64,000 nucleotides of DNA from Arthrobacter sp. Bi83 (GCF_918698095.1 NZ_CAKKLY010000004.1:86854-150853), one strand, 5' to 3'; counted from the first letter of the stretch, positions 26,797-36,875 are shown. The notes: generated by a model from the letters alone, not told the origin. Numbers and translations are program-made.

Positions 26797-27669
26797 TCAG
26801 GCGCGGCGCGGCAGCCACGCGGTCACGAATCCGCCGCGGGAGCGATCATGGCTGCCGTCGCTCGCGAGCCCGTCTGGGGTCGTGAGCGAGATAGCGCGGC
26901 CGTAGCGCGCGCACAGCTCCGGGATCGGATGTTCCCTGCACTCCCAGCCGGCTGCTTCGAGCAACCGGACCGGATCAGGCGGATTCGCCCGTGCCAGCAG
27001 TTCGCTCATCGGCAGGCCGGTCTGGGCGCTGAACTCGCGCAGCTTCGCTTCCACTTCTTCGGTGGCCGGCAGGGGGACGGCCCGCTCGATCACCGCCCGT
27101 GAGCCCGACGGCGATAACGCCGCCACTTCTTGCAGCGTCGCTAGCTGGGCGTCGGCGCTCAGGTACGGCAGCAGGCCCTCGATGATCCAGGTGGTCGGCT
27201 GCTGTCGGTCATAGCCGGCGGTGAGGAGAGCATTTTCCCAAGGCTGGGCCAGGTCGGTGGGCACCGTGATCAGGTGGCAGGCCGGTTTGGCGGACAGCCC
27301 TTCCATCACGGCGGCTTTGAACTCGAGGACGTTGGCGTGGTCGAGTTCCAGAACCCGCGAGCCGGGTGGCCACTTGAGCCGGTAGACGCGGGTGTCCAGT
27401 CCCGCGCCGAGGATCACGGTCTGGAGGTCTTGAGGCTCCGACTGGAGAAAGTCGTCGATGAAGCGGGTCCGCAGCCCGATGTAGGTGGAAGCAAGCAGGA
27501 GCGGCTGCTGCAGTGCAGGGGCAGCCGTCGGGTCTGCAGGCCACACCGTGGGCAGGTCCAGGTTCGACCGGGCACCGGCCACGAGAGCAGCAGCAAAAGG
27601 ATCGGCAGCAAGTGCATCCGGCCGGGTCGTCTCGACAGCGCGGCCGGCGGCAACGGCAAGAGCCGTCAT
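26797..27669 (-). CDS. SAM-dependent methyltransferase, leucine carboxyl methyltransferase-like family
   Basis: 290 residues from the ATG at 27669, preceded by GAAGGG; a TTG at 27699 is less likely. Seen: the family N-terminus AVAAGRAVETTRPDALAADPFAAALV. A SAM-binding region VILGAGLDTRVYRLKWP is followed by LELDHANVLEFK, and then the post-motif TWIIEGLLPYL. The family is abundant in actinobacteria, and mycobacterial members are annotated as putative S-adenosylmethionine-dependent methyltransferases without known substrates. Confidence 0.92.
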   Translation of the reverse strand: MTALAVAAGRAVETTRPDALAADPFAAALVAGARSNLDLPTVWPADPTAAPALQQPLLLASTYIGLRTRFIDDFLQSEPQDLQTVILGAGLDTRVYRLKWPPGSRVLELDHANVLEFKAAVMEGLSAKPACHLITVPTDLAQPWENALLTAGYDRQQPTTWIIEGLLPYLSADAQLATLQEVAALSPSGSRAVIERAVPLPATEEVEAKLREFSAQTGLPMSELLARANPPDPVRLLEAAGWECREHPIPELCARYGRAISLTTPDGLASDGSHDRSRGGFVTAWLPRRA

Positions 27670-27808
27670 GGGCAGCCCTTCACCTTCAAGACCTGTCAAT
27701 TGTTCAGCCTCCCCCGTCAGGAAGCCATCGTCGCATGCGCGCCGGCGTGGATCGTGCCATCAACCCCCTCAGGACCAACGTGGCGTTCTCTGTCGCGGCC
27801 CCAGGGAC

Positions 27809-29503
27809 TCAGAACGCGGGGGCTCCGGGTTCGCCGAGCGGATACTCGCGCTGGATCTCGGCGACCTTCGGATCGTCCTCGTCGGCGCCGTAATCTGAGC
27901 TCCGGGTGATGTCCTTCCCGTCAGGGAGCTTCATCGCGCGGAAGGCCAGAGACAGGACCGCGGCAACAATAAGGTTTATGGCAAACGCCACGACAGCGAT
28001 GTAGACCTGCAAGTCGGTGCCGGGGATCGCCGCGATTGAGCCGCCAAAATTCGCTTTCGTGACGGGGTTGACCACGTTGTAGGCCGCTACAGTGCCGTAG
28101 ATGATGCCGGCTGCCCAGCCGCCGAAAAGCGCCCACCGGTGGAACCAGCGGGTATAAAGGCCTGCCACGATCGCCGGGAAGGTCTGCAGGATCCAGATAC
28201 CGCCGAGGAGCTGCATATTGATGGCCGCCGACTGGTCCATGGCAATGACGAAAATCAGTGCGCCGAATTTCACCACAAGCGATGCGATCTTGGAGACCTT
28301 CGCTTCCTGCCGGGGTTTGGCGTCGGGCCTGATCAGGTCGCGGTAAATGTTACGCGTGAACAGGTTCGCCGCGGCGATTGACATGATCGCCGCCGGGACC
28401 AGAGCACCGATGGCGATGGCGGCCAGGGCAATGCCGGCAAACCAGTCCGGGAAGTGATCCAAAAACAGCTGCGGCACTACCAGTTGCGGGTTGACGGCGC
28501 CGTTCAAGTCGATGGGCTTAGTGCCGGCGTAGATAGCCGCATAGCCCAGCAGCGCCAGGAACCCCAGCATCAACGAGTACAGCGGCAGTACCGCCGCATT
28601 CTTACGGATCGTATTCCTGCTCTTCGTCGCCAGGACGCCCGTGATCGAGTGCGGGTACATGAACAGCGCCAACGCCGAGCCCAGAGCCAGCGTCCAGTAT
28701 GCGGAGTAACTGCCCGCGCCCGGAATGAAAACTCCAGCGGGTTTACCCGTGGCCGGGTTGACCGCACCGAGTTTCGCCTCAGCGGCGTCGAAGATGGTTC
28801 CCCACCCGCCGAACTTGATCGGCAGGTAGATTACCGCAACGATCACCGCCAGATAGATCAGCAGATCCTTCACAACGGCGATCAGGGCCGGAGCCCGCAG
28901 GCCCGACGTGTACGTATAGGCGGCCAGGACCACGAACGCGATGATCAGCGGCAGGTCCGTCAGCAGCACGTTCTCCGCACTACCGAGACCCAGCACGGTG
29001 AGCACGGCCTTTATGCCGACTAGCTGCAGCGCGATGTAAGGCATGGTCGCGACGATGCCGGTGACCGCCACGGCGACGGTTAGCGCCTTGCTGCCATAGC
29101 GGCCGCCAACGAAGTCGGCCGGCGTGACGAACCCATGCCGGTGCGAGACGGACCACAACCGGCTCATCAGGAGGAACACGATCGGGTACAGAACGATCGT
29201 GTACGGCACCGCGAAGAAACCGCTTACGGCTCCGGTGGCCCACATTGCAGCCGGAACGGCCACAAAAGTGTAGGCCGTATACAGGTCGCCGCCGAGCAGG
29301 AACCAGGTCACCCACGTTCCAAAACCGCGGCCCCCGAGGCCCCACTCGTCCAGGCTGTGCAGCCCTGTCGCTTCTTCCCGCCGCCACCGCGCAGCAACGA
29401 ACCCCAAGGCCGCCACCACGACGAAGAGAATGATGACAATGGTGAGTGCAACGCCGTTAATGGGCCGGTCCCCAACCGCCAACGGCACGCTGGCCCCGAT
29501 CAT
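27809..29503 (-). CDS. Sodium:solute symporter, monocarboxylate permease MctP-like
   Basis: 564 residues with about 13-14 membrane segments of the SSS family. Seen: DEWGLGGRGFGTWVTWFLLGGDLYTAYTF near residues 50-78 (the family's N-terminal substrate/sodium region) and RYGSKALTVAVAVTG. The intracellular linker includes KSRNTIRKNAAVLPLYS. MctP-type members take up lactate, pyruvate or alanine. It overlaps the upstream small DUF3311 gene by four bases, a pairing typical of this subfamily, in which the small protein is thought to be an accessory subunit. Confidence 0.92.
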   Translation of the reverse strand: MIGASVPLAVGDRPINGVALTIVIILFVVVAALGFVAARWRREEATGLHSLDEWGLGGRGFGTWVTWFLLGGDLYTAYTFVAVPAAMWATGAVSGFFAVPYTIVLYPIVFLLMSRLWSVSHRHGFVTPADFVGGRYGSKALTVAVAVTGIVATMPYIALQLVGIKAVLTVLGLGSAENVLLTDLPLIIAFVVLAAYTYTSGLRAPALIAVVKDLLIYLAVIVAVIYLPIKFGGWGTIFDAAEAKLGAVNPATGKPAGVFIPGAGSYSAYWTLALGSALALFMYPHSITGVLATKSRNTIRKNAAVLPLYSLMLGFLALLGYAAIYAGTKPIDLNGAVNPQLVVPQLFLDHFPDWFAGIALAAIAIGALVPAAIMSIAAANLFTRNIYRDLIRPDAKPRQEAKVSKIASLVVKFGALIFVIAMDQSAAINMQLLGGIWILQTFPAIVAGLYTRWFHRWALFGGWAAGIIYGTVAAYNVVNPVTKANFGGSIAAIPGTDLQVYIAVVAFAINLIVAAVLSLAFRAMKLPDGKDITRSSDYGADEDDPKVAEIQREYPLGEPGAPAF

Positions 29504-29781
29504 GGCTCCCCCTCGGCGGTGGTCATGCCGCGCGCCGATTCGCGACGGCGGCGATCCTCCTTGCTAACCAGCCAGTAGGAGATCCCCACTAGGCACGCGG
29601 TGACCGGAATCCACGACATCTGGTACCAGTAGAAGAACGGCATACCGCCCAAGCGCGGCTCATCGACGGAATACGCAGGAACAAACAACGGAACCACAAC
29701 GGCGATAGCCAACAGAATTCCGGAGATGATGTATGGACCGTATCTTGCCGGCGCTCGCGTTGGCACATCAGGACTGGACAT
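29500..29781 (-). CDS. DUF3311 small membrane protein, symporter partner
   Basis: 93 residues from the ATG at 29781, preceded by GAGGAGG; the longer frame upstream is not needed. Seen: two membrane segments, ISGILLAIAVVVPLFV and a second around MSWIPVTACLVGISYWLV, joined by EPRLGGMPFFYWYQ, which is the DUF3311 hallmark. The C-terminus is short, basic and cytoplasmic. It overlaps the MctP-like gene (ATGA), supporting a two-gene transporter operon. Confidence 0.9.
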   Translation of the reverse strand: MSSPDVPTRAPARYGPYIISGILLAIAVVVPLFVPAYSVDEPRLGGMPFFYWYQMSWIPVTACLVGISYWLVSKEDRRRRESARGMTTAEGEP

Positions 29782-30066
29782 CGACGCCTCCTCATCGAGA
29801 CGGGCCCCCGGAGCGGGAAGGCTTCCCCGGGACATGCCGGCGGCCTGTGGACCGCGTGTCGCAACGGTCTTTACAAACAGGATAGACACCGGATTTATTC
29901 TCCGACAGGGCAAATGCGCCCCGTGTTTAGTGGCGGTTCTGGAGGAGTCTGTTTAGAAATCAAAGCTTTGACCACGTGGCGATGGCAGCGGCTTGCGGCT
30001 TCCGCCCGGATGAGTAGATTTGCTTAACGCAGGGTGTCCACGCGTTCGACTGCACTGGAGGCGACG
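29782..30066. other. Intergenic region, no gene seen
   Basis: 285 bases between the divergent DUF3311 and NmrA-like genes. It includes a locally AT-rich stretch near 29880-29970 that should hold one or both promoters; no box is convincing enough to place. Confidence 0.4.
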
Positions 30067-30978
30067 ATGTCTGGCGATGGCACCGTCCTGGTTGTGGGCG
30101 GCACCGGCATGCTGGGAAGCCAGGTGGTGGCCGGGCTCCTAGCGCGAGGAAAACACGTGCGTGCACTGGTGCGCCCGGGTTCCGACGCCACGCGGCTGGA
30201 AGCCGCCGGGGCCACCATCGCCCGTGGCGACATGATGGACCTTGGCTCGTTGGTCCGCGCGATGGACGGCGCCGACAGCGTGATCACCACGGCGGCAGGC
30301 TATACGCGGCACAGCAAAGGCGACACTCCTCAAATCGACACCGTAGGCAACAGCAACCTCGCCGAAGCCGCCAGCCGCACCCACGTTCGCAGATTCGTGC
30401 TGACAAGCATCCTCACCTGCGACCAGACCCCGGAAGTTCCCCACTTCTGGCACAAGAAGCTGGCCGAGGACCGGCTCGAGGAACTCGGCGTCCCGTTCGT
30501 GGCGCTGCGCCCGGGGGCATTCCTGGACCAGGTGACCCGTTTCGGTGGCGACCCCTTCAGCAAAGGGCGCATCACGTGGCTCGGGTCCTCGCACATTCCG
30601 TTGACGTTCGTCCTCACAGCCGACCTGGCTGTCTACCTGGCTGCCGCGACAGACACAGAGGGCATCGACGGGCAGCGCATCGACATCGGCTGGGATCGAC
30701 CTGTCAGCATGCAGGAAGTCGCTGAGATTTCCGGCAGGATCCTCGGCAACCGGATCCGGGTCCGAACCATCCCCAGCGGACTGATCCAAGCCGTGGGCAC
30801 TGTGCTCGGACCCATTAACCCCATGGTCAAGGACATGGGCGCGATGGCCGGCTGGTTTCAGTCCGGCCAATACGTCGCCGACACCACCCGGCAACGCGAA
30901 GTCTTCGGCGCGGCGCCAACCGCCGAGAACGCCATAGCCCGCCTCGTCACGAGCCTCGGACACACGGTCAAACATTAG
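30067..30978 (+). CDS. NAD(P)-binding NmrA/SDR-like protein
   Basis: 303 residues from the ATG at 30067, preceded by GGAGG. Seen: [15 protein letters not shown] at the N-terminus (GxxGxxG, atypical SDR type), then [25 protein letters not shown], the pattern of NmrA-like/NADH(P)-binding proteins. No YxxxK catalytic pair in the usual place. Probably a quinone-reductase-like or redox-sensing protein; substrate unknown. Stands alone upstream of the biotin operon. Confidence 0.9.
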   Translation: MSGDGTVLVVGGTGMLGSQVVAGLLARGKHVRALVRPGSDATRLEAAGATIARGDMMDLGSLVRAMDGADSVITTAAGYTRHSKGDTPQIDTVGNSNLAEAASRTHVRRFVLTSILTCDQTPEVPHFWHKKLAEDRLEELGVPFVALRPGAFLDQVTRFGGDPFSKGRITWLGSSHIPLTFVLTADLAVYLAAATDTEGIDGQRIDIGWDRPVSMQEVAEISGRILGNRIRVRTIPSGLIQAVGTVLGPINPMVKDMGAMAGWFQSGQYVADTTRQREVFGAAPTAENAIARLVTSLGHTVKH

Positions 30979-31130
30979 GCGCACTGAACGCATCACCTTC
31001 CAGGACCAGCCAGGCAGAACCAAAGTCCAGGGCGCCTGCTTGTAGATACCCGACAAAATCCTGTCGTCGGCAGGAAACTAGCGTCTGCTGTGAGGCATAT
31101 CCGCAGCCAGCAAGCGCAAAGGACCCATCA

Positions 31131-32189
31131 ATGACGATTCAGGCAAACGTCGCCACGGGCGACAAAGCAAACGACGCAATCATCCCCGGCACAAAATACG
31201 AAATCCTGGAAACCGCCCGCCGGCAGGTCCTCGAAGACGGCATCGGCCTGACCGAAAGCCAGTTGGTGGAGGTTCTTGAGCTCCCGGATGAAGCACTTCC
31301 AGCAGCCCTGCAGCTCTCCCACGAGGTCCGGCTGCGGCACTGCGGCGAGGACGTCGAGGTGGAAGGCATCATCTCCATCAAGACCGGCGGGTGCCCCGAG
31401 GACTGCCACTTCTGCAGCCAGTCAGGACTGTTCGACTCCCCTGTGCGCGGCGTGTGGCTGGACATCCCGGAGCTCGTCAAGGCCGCGAAGGAAACCGCGG
31501 CCACCGGCGCCACGGAGTTCTGCATCGTCGCCGCGGTCCGCGGTCCGGACATCAAGCTGATGAACCAGATCAAGTTCGCGATCGACCGCATCAACGAAGC
31601 CGTCGACATCAATATCGCCTGCTCCCTGGGCATGCTCACCCAGCGCCAGGTCGACCAGCTCGCCGAATGGGGCGTGCACCGGTACAACCACAACCTTGAA
31701 ACGGCCCGCAGCTACTTCCCCGAAGTGGTCACCACGCACAGCTACGAGGAACGCCTGGACACCTGCAACATGGTCAAGGCCGCGGGCATGGAGCTGTGCT
31801 GCGGCGCCCTGATCGGCATGGGCGAATCCCTCGAACAGCGGGCCGAGCTCGCCGCCCAGCTCGCAGCCCTCGAACCCCACGAGGTCCCGCTGAACTTCCT
31901 CAACCCCCGCCCCGGCACACCGCTGGAAAACCAGGGCATCATGGACGGCAAAGACGCCCTCCGCGCGATCGCCGCGTTCCGGCTCGCCATGCCCCGCACG
32001 GTGCTGCGCTACGCCGGCGGCCGCGAACTGACCCTCGGCGACCTCGGCACCCGCGAGGGCCTGCTCGGCGGCATCAACGCCGTCATCGTCGGCAACTACC
32101 TCACCACCCTGGGCCGGCCCGCGACGGCCGACCTCAACCTGCTGGTCGAGCTGAACATGCCCATCAAGGAACTCCAGAAGACGCTATGA
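31131..32189 (+). CDS. bioB: Biotin synthase
   Basis: 352 residues, AAAGGA site before the ATG. A radical-SAM enzyme that inserts sulfur into dethiobiotin to form biotin in the cytoplasm. Seen: the cluster motif [10 protein letters not shown] with Cys88, Cys92 and Cys95. Also visible are [42 protein letters not shown] and [11 protein letters not shown], with the arginine expected to bind the [2Fe-2S] cluster in the C-terminal barrel strands. First gene of a tightly coupled operon; its stop overlaps bsaP by ATGA. Confidence 0.97.
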   Translation: MTIQANVATGDKANDAIIPGTKYEILETARRQVLEDGIGLTESQLVEVLELPDEALPAALQLSHEVRLRHCGEDVEVEGIISIKTGGCPEDCHFCSQSGLFDSPVRGVWLDIPELVKAAKETAATGATEFCIVAAVRGPDIKLMNQIKFAIDRINEAVDINIACSLGMLTQRQVDQLAEWGVHRYNHNLETARSYFPEVVTTHSYEERLDTCNMVKAAGMELCCGALIGMGESLEQRAELAAQLAALEPHEVPLNFLNPRPGTPLENQGIMDGKDALRAIAAFRLAMPRTVLRYAGGRELTLGDLGTREGLLGGINAVIVGNYLTTLGRPATADLNLLVELNMPIKELQKTL

Positions 32190-32443
32190 ACGGTGTTTCT
32201 TTCCCCAACCGCTCAACCACCGGGGTTTCGACGGGCTCAACCACCGCTGAGTTCTGCGGGCACTGCGGTGAGCCGTCCGACGGCGGCGCCCGCCCGACGT
32301 CGGACGTTCACCGCCGCTGCGGCGAACGCCTCGCGATGGAACCGCCGCGGTACTGCGCCGCCTGCCGGCGCCGGATGAAAGTCCAGGTCACACCGCTGGG
32401 CTGGTCGGCTGAATGCTCCCGCCACGGGGTGCTTGTTCCATGA
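32186..32443 (+). CDS. bsaP: Biotin synthase auxiliary protein BsaP
   Basis: 85 residues from the ATG at 32186 (overlapping the bioB stop) to the TGA at 32441-32443 (overlapping the bioA ATG). Seen: Cys24, Cys27, Cys45, Cys57, Cys60 and Cys77 and His80, in [24 protein letters not shown] and [15 protein letters not shown], a cysteine-rich metal- or cluster-binding pattern. This matches the small protein following bioB in mycobacteria (Rv1590), reported to be required for biotin synthase activity, possibly by supplying or protecting its iron-sulfur cluster. The function is transferred from that family; the position and cysteines are directly visible. Confidence 0.88.
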   Translation: MNGVSFPNRSTTGVSTGSTTAEFCGHCGEPSDGGARPTSDVHRRCGERLAMEPPRYCAACRRRMKVQVTPLGWSAECSRHGVLVP

Positions 32444-33798
32444 CAGGTGTGGCGCCGACGGGCCTGATCGAACGGGACCGCGCGCGGTTGTGGCACCCGT
32501 ACGCACCGGCGTCCCCGGACCTTCCGCTGTGGGAGGTCGGGGCGGCCGACGGCGTGCGGCTGCGGCTCCGGGACGAGGACGGCACCTGCCATGAGGTAGT
32601 TGATGCGATGTCCTCGTGGTGGTCAGCGATCCATGGCTACCGGCACCCGGTGCTGGACGCCGCTGCAAGGCGGCAGTTGGAGAGTTTCAGCCATGTGATG
32701 TTCGGCGGCCTCACGCATGCCCCGGCCGTGGAACTGGCCGAGTGGCTGGTGGGGATGGCCCCCACCGCGCCCGGGCGGCCGGGTTTGGAGCGGGTGTTCC
32801 TCGCGGACTCGGGTTCGGTGGCCGTGGAGGTTGCGCTGAAGCTGGCGGTGCAGTTCCAGACCGCTTCCGGCAGGCCATCGAGGCAGCGGTTCCTGAGCAT
32901 CCGCGGCGGATACCACGGCGACACCTTCGCGGCGATGGGGGTCTGCGATCCCGTCGACGGCATGCACTCCGCCTTCCCGGGCCTGCTGGCCGGCAACGTG
33001 TTTGCGCCCCGTCCCCCGGCGGCGGCGTCAGCCACCCCCGAATCCGTGCAGGCGTGGGCATTGGAGCTCCAGGACATTGCGGCCAATCATTCCGGGGAGC
33101 TGGCAGCGATCATCGTCGAGCCGGTCCTCCAGGGTGCCGGCGGCATGCACGCCTACCCGGCCGAATGCCTGACCGCGCTGCGGCAGGTGGCTGACCGGCA
33201 CGGTCTGCTGCTCATCTTCGATGAGATCGCCACCGGTTTTGGGCGGACCGGCGAACTGTTCGCAGCCGATCACGCCGGCGTCGTGCCGGACATCATGTGT
33301 GTGGGCAAGGCCCTGACCGGCGGATACGTGACCCTCGCCGCCATGCTCTGCACCGGGGAGATTGCGTCGACGGTTTCGGGCGGTCAGGCCGGGGCGCTGC
33401 TGCACGGACCCACCTTCATGGGCAACCCGCTGGCGTGTGCGGTGGCCAATGCCAGCCTGGGCATCATCGCCGACGGCTGCTGGCGGGCCGACGTCGCCCG
33501 GATCGGCCTGGGCCTGGAATCGGGGCTGACGCCCGCCCTGGAATTGGAGGCCGTCCGGGATGTCCGCACCATCGGCGCCGTCGGAGTCATCGAGCTGAAG
33601 GGCCCCGTCGACGTCACCGCCGTTACCACCGCTGCCATCCGGCACGGGGTCTGGGTCCGGCCATTCCGGAACCTCGTCTACACCATGCCCCCGTACATCA
33701 GTACGGCAGCGGATGTTGACCAGATCACCGCGGGCATGATCGCTGCGGTCGCCGAAGTCCACGAGCGAGTCCCGGCACGGTCCGGAGGCGCGGTATGA
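32440..33798 (+). CDS. bioA: Adenosylmethionine-8-amino-7-oxononanoate aminotransferase
   Basis: 452 residues from the ATG at 32440, which overlaps the bsaP stop. A PLP enzyme that converts KAPA to DAPA with SAM as amino donor. Seen: RLWHPYAP and the BioA-type [13 protein letters not shown] near the N-terminus. The class-III signature [19 protein letters not shown] is followed by the PLP lysine in [10 protein letters not shown], then [19 protein letters not shown]. Biotin pathway step 2; the next gene, bioF, performs the preceding step. Confidence 0.96.
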   Translation: MTGVAPTGLIERDRARLWHPYAPASPDLPLWEVGAADGVRLRLRDEDGTCHEVVDAMSSWWSAIHGYRHPVLDAAARRQLESFSHVMFGGLTHAPAVELAEWLVGMAPTAPGRPGLERVFLADSGSVAVEVALKLAVQFQTASGRPSRQRFLSIRGGYHGDTFAAMGVCDPVDGMHSAFPGLLAGNVFAPRPPAAASATPESVQAWALELQDIAANHSGELAAIIVEPVLQGAGGMHAYPAECLTALRQVADRHGLLLIFDEIATGFGRTGELFAADHAGVVPDIMCVGKALTGGYVTLAAMLCTGEIASTVSGGQAGALLHGPTFMGNPLACAVANASLGIIADGCWRADVARIGLGLESGLTPALELEAVRDVRTIGAVGVIELKGPVDVTAVTTAAIRHGVWVRPFRNLVYTMPPYISTAADVDQITAGMIAAVAEVHERVPARSGGAV

Positions 33799-34964
33799 GC
33801 AACTCCATAACCCAGTGGCTCGAGCGGCAGGCCGCCGTCCGGGACCGCCGTGGATTGGTCCGCCGCCCGCTCCCCCGCACCGCGGACGAACAGTTCATCG
33901 ACCTGGCCAGCAACGACTATCTGGGCCTCGCGGCGGACCCGCGCGTTGCCGAGGCAGCCGCGGCGGCGACGTCGCTGTGGGGCGCGGGTGCCACGTCCTC
34001 ACGCCTGGTGGCCGGAACCACCAGGCTGCACCTGGACCTCGAGCAGGAACTGGCCAGACTGGCCGGCATGGAAACGGCACTGGTGTTCTCCTCCGGCTAC
34101 CTGGCCAACATCGGCGTGATCGCCGCGCTCGGCGGCCCCGGGACCCTGATCGTCGCGGATGAACACTGCCACGCATCGATGATCGACGGATTCCGGCTCA
34201 GCCGCTCCCGCACCGAATCGTTCCCCCACAACAGCGTGGAGCACGCCGGCCGGCTGCTCGCTGACCGGCCGGAGCCGCGCGCGCTGATCGCCGTCGAATC
34301 CCTCTACAGCGTCCTGGGCGACGAGGCACCGCTCGCTGGCCTGCTGGCCCTGGCCGAGGAATACGACGCCGTGCTGCTCATCGACGAGGCCCACAGCCTC
34401 GGAGTAACCGGCACCGGAGACTTTCAGGGCCGCGGCTCGGTGGCCGGGACAGCCCTTGCCGGGCATCCCAACGTGATCGTGACCGCGACGCTGTCAAAGG
34501 CCCTGGGCAGCCAGGGCGGAGCCGTCCTGGGGTCCCCCCTGCTGCGCGACCACCTCATCAACCGGGCCCGCAGCTTCATCTTCGACACCGGTCTGGCACC
34601 TGCGTCCGCAGCGGCAGCCCTCGCCGGGGTGCGGATCATCCGCGACGAACCCTGGCGGGCCGGATCCGTCCAAAGCAACGGTGCGGCGCTGGCCGCCGGG
34701 CTCGCCCCGGCCCTTGCAGCCCGCGGCGCCGCCGTCGACCGGGCAGCGGGGGCCGTGCAGTCCATTGCCATGCCTTCCGCCGAATCGGCCCTGGCGGCCG
34801 CCGGGGCCGCGCGCACCGCCGGCGTCCGGATCGGCTGCTTCCGCCCGCCGTCCGTTCCAGACGGGATTTCGCGGCTGCGGCTCACCGCCCGCGCCACCCT
34901 GACCACCAAGGAAATCGAAGACAGCTGCGCAGTGCTGCGCGGCATTTTGGAGGAACTTCCATGA
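33795..34964 (+). CDS. bioF: 8-amino-7-oxononanoate synthase
   Basis: 389 residues, ATGA overlap with bioA. A PLP enzyme condensing pimeloyl thioester with alanine to give KAPA. Seen: FIDLASNDYLGLAADPRV, SSRLVAGTTRLHLDLEQELA, VLLIDEAHSLGVTG and the PLP lysine in TATLSKALGSQGG near residue 235, all alpha-oxoamine synthase signatures. Its acyl substrate is the compound the P450 and hydrolase downstream might help to make. Confidence 0.96.
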   Translation: MSNSITQWLERQAAVRDRRGLVRRPLPRTADEQFIDLASNDYLGLAADPRVAEAAAAATSLWGAGATSSRLVAGTTRLHLDLEQELARLAGMETALVFSSGYLANIGVIAALGGPGTLIVADEHCHASMIDGFRLSRSRTESFPHNSVEHAGRLLADRPEPRALIAVESLYSVLGDEAPLAGLLALAEEYDAVLLIDEAHSLGVTGTGDFQGRGSVAGTALAGHPNVIVTATLSKALGSQGGAVLGSPLLRDHLINRARSFIFDTGLAPASAAAALAGVRIIRDEPWRAGSVQSNGAALAAGLAPALAARGAAVDRAAGAVQSIAMPSAESALAAAGAARTAGVRIGCFRPPSVPDGISRLRLTARATLTTKEIEDSCAVLRGILEELP

Positions 34965-35638
34965 ACCTGCCCGGCATCATCCTGATCACCGGAACGGACA
35001 CCGGCGTCGGCAAAACCATGACGACGGCGGCCTTCGCCGCCGTCCTCCACGGAACGGGACGCAGCGTCGCGGTGTACAAGCCCTGCCAGTCAGGCGCCGC
35101 CGACGGCGATTCCGACGCGGCGGAGATTGTCCGTCTCGCCGGCCCCGTGACGGCAGCAACCGGAGTCGTTCTGCAGGAGCCACTGGCGCCCGTCGCCGCT
35201 GCCGCCGTCGACGGAACGCCGCTGCCCGGCGTGGCGGCGCACGCCGGCCGCGTCCGCGAGCTCGCCGCCTCCCACGACCACGTCCTGGTGGAGGGTGCAG
35301 GAGGCCTGCTGGTGGAGCTCGATTCCGCCGGCTGCACCCTGGCGGACCTCGGATCGCTCCTGGCGGCGGCATTCGTGCTCGTCGCCCGGCCGGCCCTCGG
35401 CACGCTGAACCACACCGCCCTGACCCTCGAGGCGCTGGCTGCGCGGGATCTCCAGGTTCTTGGTGTGGTGCTGGGAAGCTGGCCCGGCAACCCTGAATTG
35501 GTGCACCGCAGCAACCGGCAGGTGCTCGGAACACTGCCGGCGCCCTTCCTTGGCGCCCTGCCCGAGCAAGCATCGGAACTGTCCCCGGCTGCCTTCCGCG
35601 CCGAAGCAGCTGCATGGCTGAACGGCTTGCCCGCATGA
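34961..35638 (+). CDS. bioD: Dethiobiotin synthetase
   Basis: 225 residues, ATGA overlap with bioF. ATP-dependent closure of the ureido ring of dethiobiotin from DAPA and CO2. Seen: the P-loop TGTDTGVGKT at about residues 8-17, YKPCQSGAADGDSD (substrate binding), and VLVEGAGGLLVELD near residue 108. The TGA overlaps the ATG of the P450 gene as ATGA, so coupling continues past the biotin genes. Confidence 0.95.
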   Translation: MNLPGIILITGTDTGVGKTMTTAAFAAVLHGTGRSVAVYKPCQSGAADGDSDAAEIVRLAGPVTAATGVVLQEPLAPVAAAAVDGTPLPGVAAHAGRVRELAASHDHVLVEGAGGLLVELDSAGCTLADLGSLLAAAFVLVARPALGTLNHTALTLEALAARDLQVLGVVLGSWPGNPELVHRSNRQVLGTLPAPFLGALPEQASELSPAAFRAEAAAWLNGLPA

Positions 35639-36795
35639 ACCCGGCGTTGACGGCGCGCTGCCCGTACCTTGTGGTGCGGGACCCGGACGTGGTCCGTGAT
35701 GTCCTGCACCGGCCTGCCGACTTCAGCCCCGCGAACGCGCTCGTCGCCGTGACCACCCTGGCGGGGCCAGCGCTGCGCGTGCTGCAGCGCGTGGGCTTCG
35801 CGTTGCCTCCCGTTCTGGCCAGCAACGACACGGCCACGCACGCCGGGATCCGCAAGGTCGTGGCAGGCTTCTTCACACCCGCCACGGTCGCCGCCATGGA
35901 GCCGCGGATCCGGGAACTGGCGCGTGAAGCGGCACGGAACGCCGCGGAGCAGCTCGATTTATCCGGCCAAGCGGACCTCGTGCAGTGCGTGGCGGCGTTT
36001 CCACCGGCAGTCGTGATGCTCGAACTCCTTGGGCTGCCCGTCCGGGATCTTGCGGCCCTGAAGCGGTGGGGCCTTGACTCCATGGAACTGTTCTGGGGGT
36101 GGCCGGACGAGGAACGGCAACTCGAACTGGCCCACAGCGCCGCCGATTTCTACGTCTGGCTGCGCAAGCTCGTGGCGGATTCCAGGACGGCCCCCGGACG
36201 CAACCTGTTCAAATCCCTTGCCGAACACGGCCTGTCCACGCCAGAAATATGCTCTCTCGGCTACTTCCTGCTGATCGCCGGGCAGGAAACAACCACCCAG
36301 CTAATCAGCACCACCCTCTTCCGCCTCCTGGAGAGGTCCGCGCCCGTGGGCTGGAACGACGCGGCCTCCGAAGCAGGCTCCAGGAAGGTGGTCCGGCACG
36401 TACTTGCCAACGAATCATCCGTCCCCACCTGGCGCCGCATCGCAGCGTACGACACAAACCTCGCCGGCGGCCTGATCCCCGCCGGCACCGAAATCCTCCT
36501 CGAACTGAGCGGCAACCGCATCACGTCACCGGCCGGACCCGAGAGCCTGCCTGCGCGGGCGGCACCTGCGCAGCCGGCCCGGGACGGTCAACCCACCGGC
36601 CATGGCCTGGTGTTCGGCTCCGGCATCCACCGCTGCCTCGGAGCCAAACTCGCAGAACTCGAGGCGGCCGTCACCGTCCAGGAAACCGCCGCGGCGCTTC
36701 CTCGAGTCAAGCTGCTGGACCACGGGACCGAATGGATCAGGCTTCTATCTTTCCAGACCCCAGGAACGGTCATGGTGATGCCTGGGCCCAGCTGA
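35635..36795 (+). CDS. Cytochrome P450 in the biotin operon, lacking the ExxR motif
   Basis: 386 residues from the ATG at 35635, chosen because it overlaps the bioD stop as ATGA; an ATG at 35614 is also in frame. Seen: the I-helix oxygen-binding motif IAGQETTT near residue 215 and the heme-thiolate loop FGSGIHRCLGA near 330. Where bacterial P450s normally read E-x-x-R before the PxW segment, this protein reads H-V-L-A (VVRHVLANESSVPTWRR), so both conserved residues are absent. It is short at the N-terminus. BioI of Bacillus is a P450 that cleaves acyl chains to pimeloyl units; a similar role here is an inference from position. Confidence 0.9.
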   Translation: MNPALTARCPYLVVRDPDVVRDVLHRPADFSPANALVAVTTLAGPALRVLQRVGFALPPVLASNDTATHAGIRKVVAGFFTPATVAAMEPRIRELAREAARNAAEQLDLSGQADLVQCVAAFPPAVVMLELLGLPVRDLAALKRWGLDSMELFWGWPDEERQLELAHSAADFYVWLRKLVADSRTAPGRNLFKSLAEHGLSTPEICSLGYFLLIAGQETTTQLISTTLFRLLERSAPVGWNDAASEAGSRKVVRHVLANESSVPTWRRIAAYDTNLAGGLIPAGTEILLELSGNRITSPAGPESLPARAAPAQPARDGQPTGHGLVFGSGIHRCLGAKLAELEAAVTVQETAAALPRVKLLDHGTEWIRLLSFQTPGTVMVMPGPS

Positions 36796-36875
36796 CACTC
36801 CGGATTGTTCCAGTGGCCCATCCGGCACCCCTGCGGCTCCGAATCAGTTTCAGAGATCATGAGCAGAGGATGACC

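Noticed and set aside
30979..31130. Biotin operon operator or riboswitch upstream of bioB
   Set aside because: I saw no clear BirA- or BioQ-type palindrome; a short repeat near 31060-31080 is too weak to call.
31796..32185. 5' part of a 215-codon frame over bioB
   Set aside because: Arg/Pro-rich shadow of bioB; only the last 85 codons from the ATG at 32186 are BsaP-like.
36099..36869. 5' extension of the alpha/beta hydrolase frame
   Set aside because: It overlaps the P450 in another frame with no hydrolase pattern; a proper ribosome site precedes 36876.
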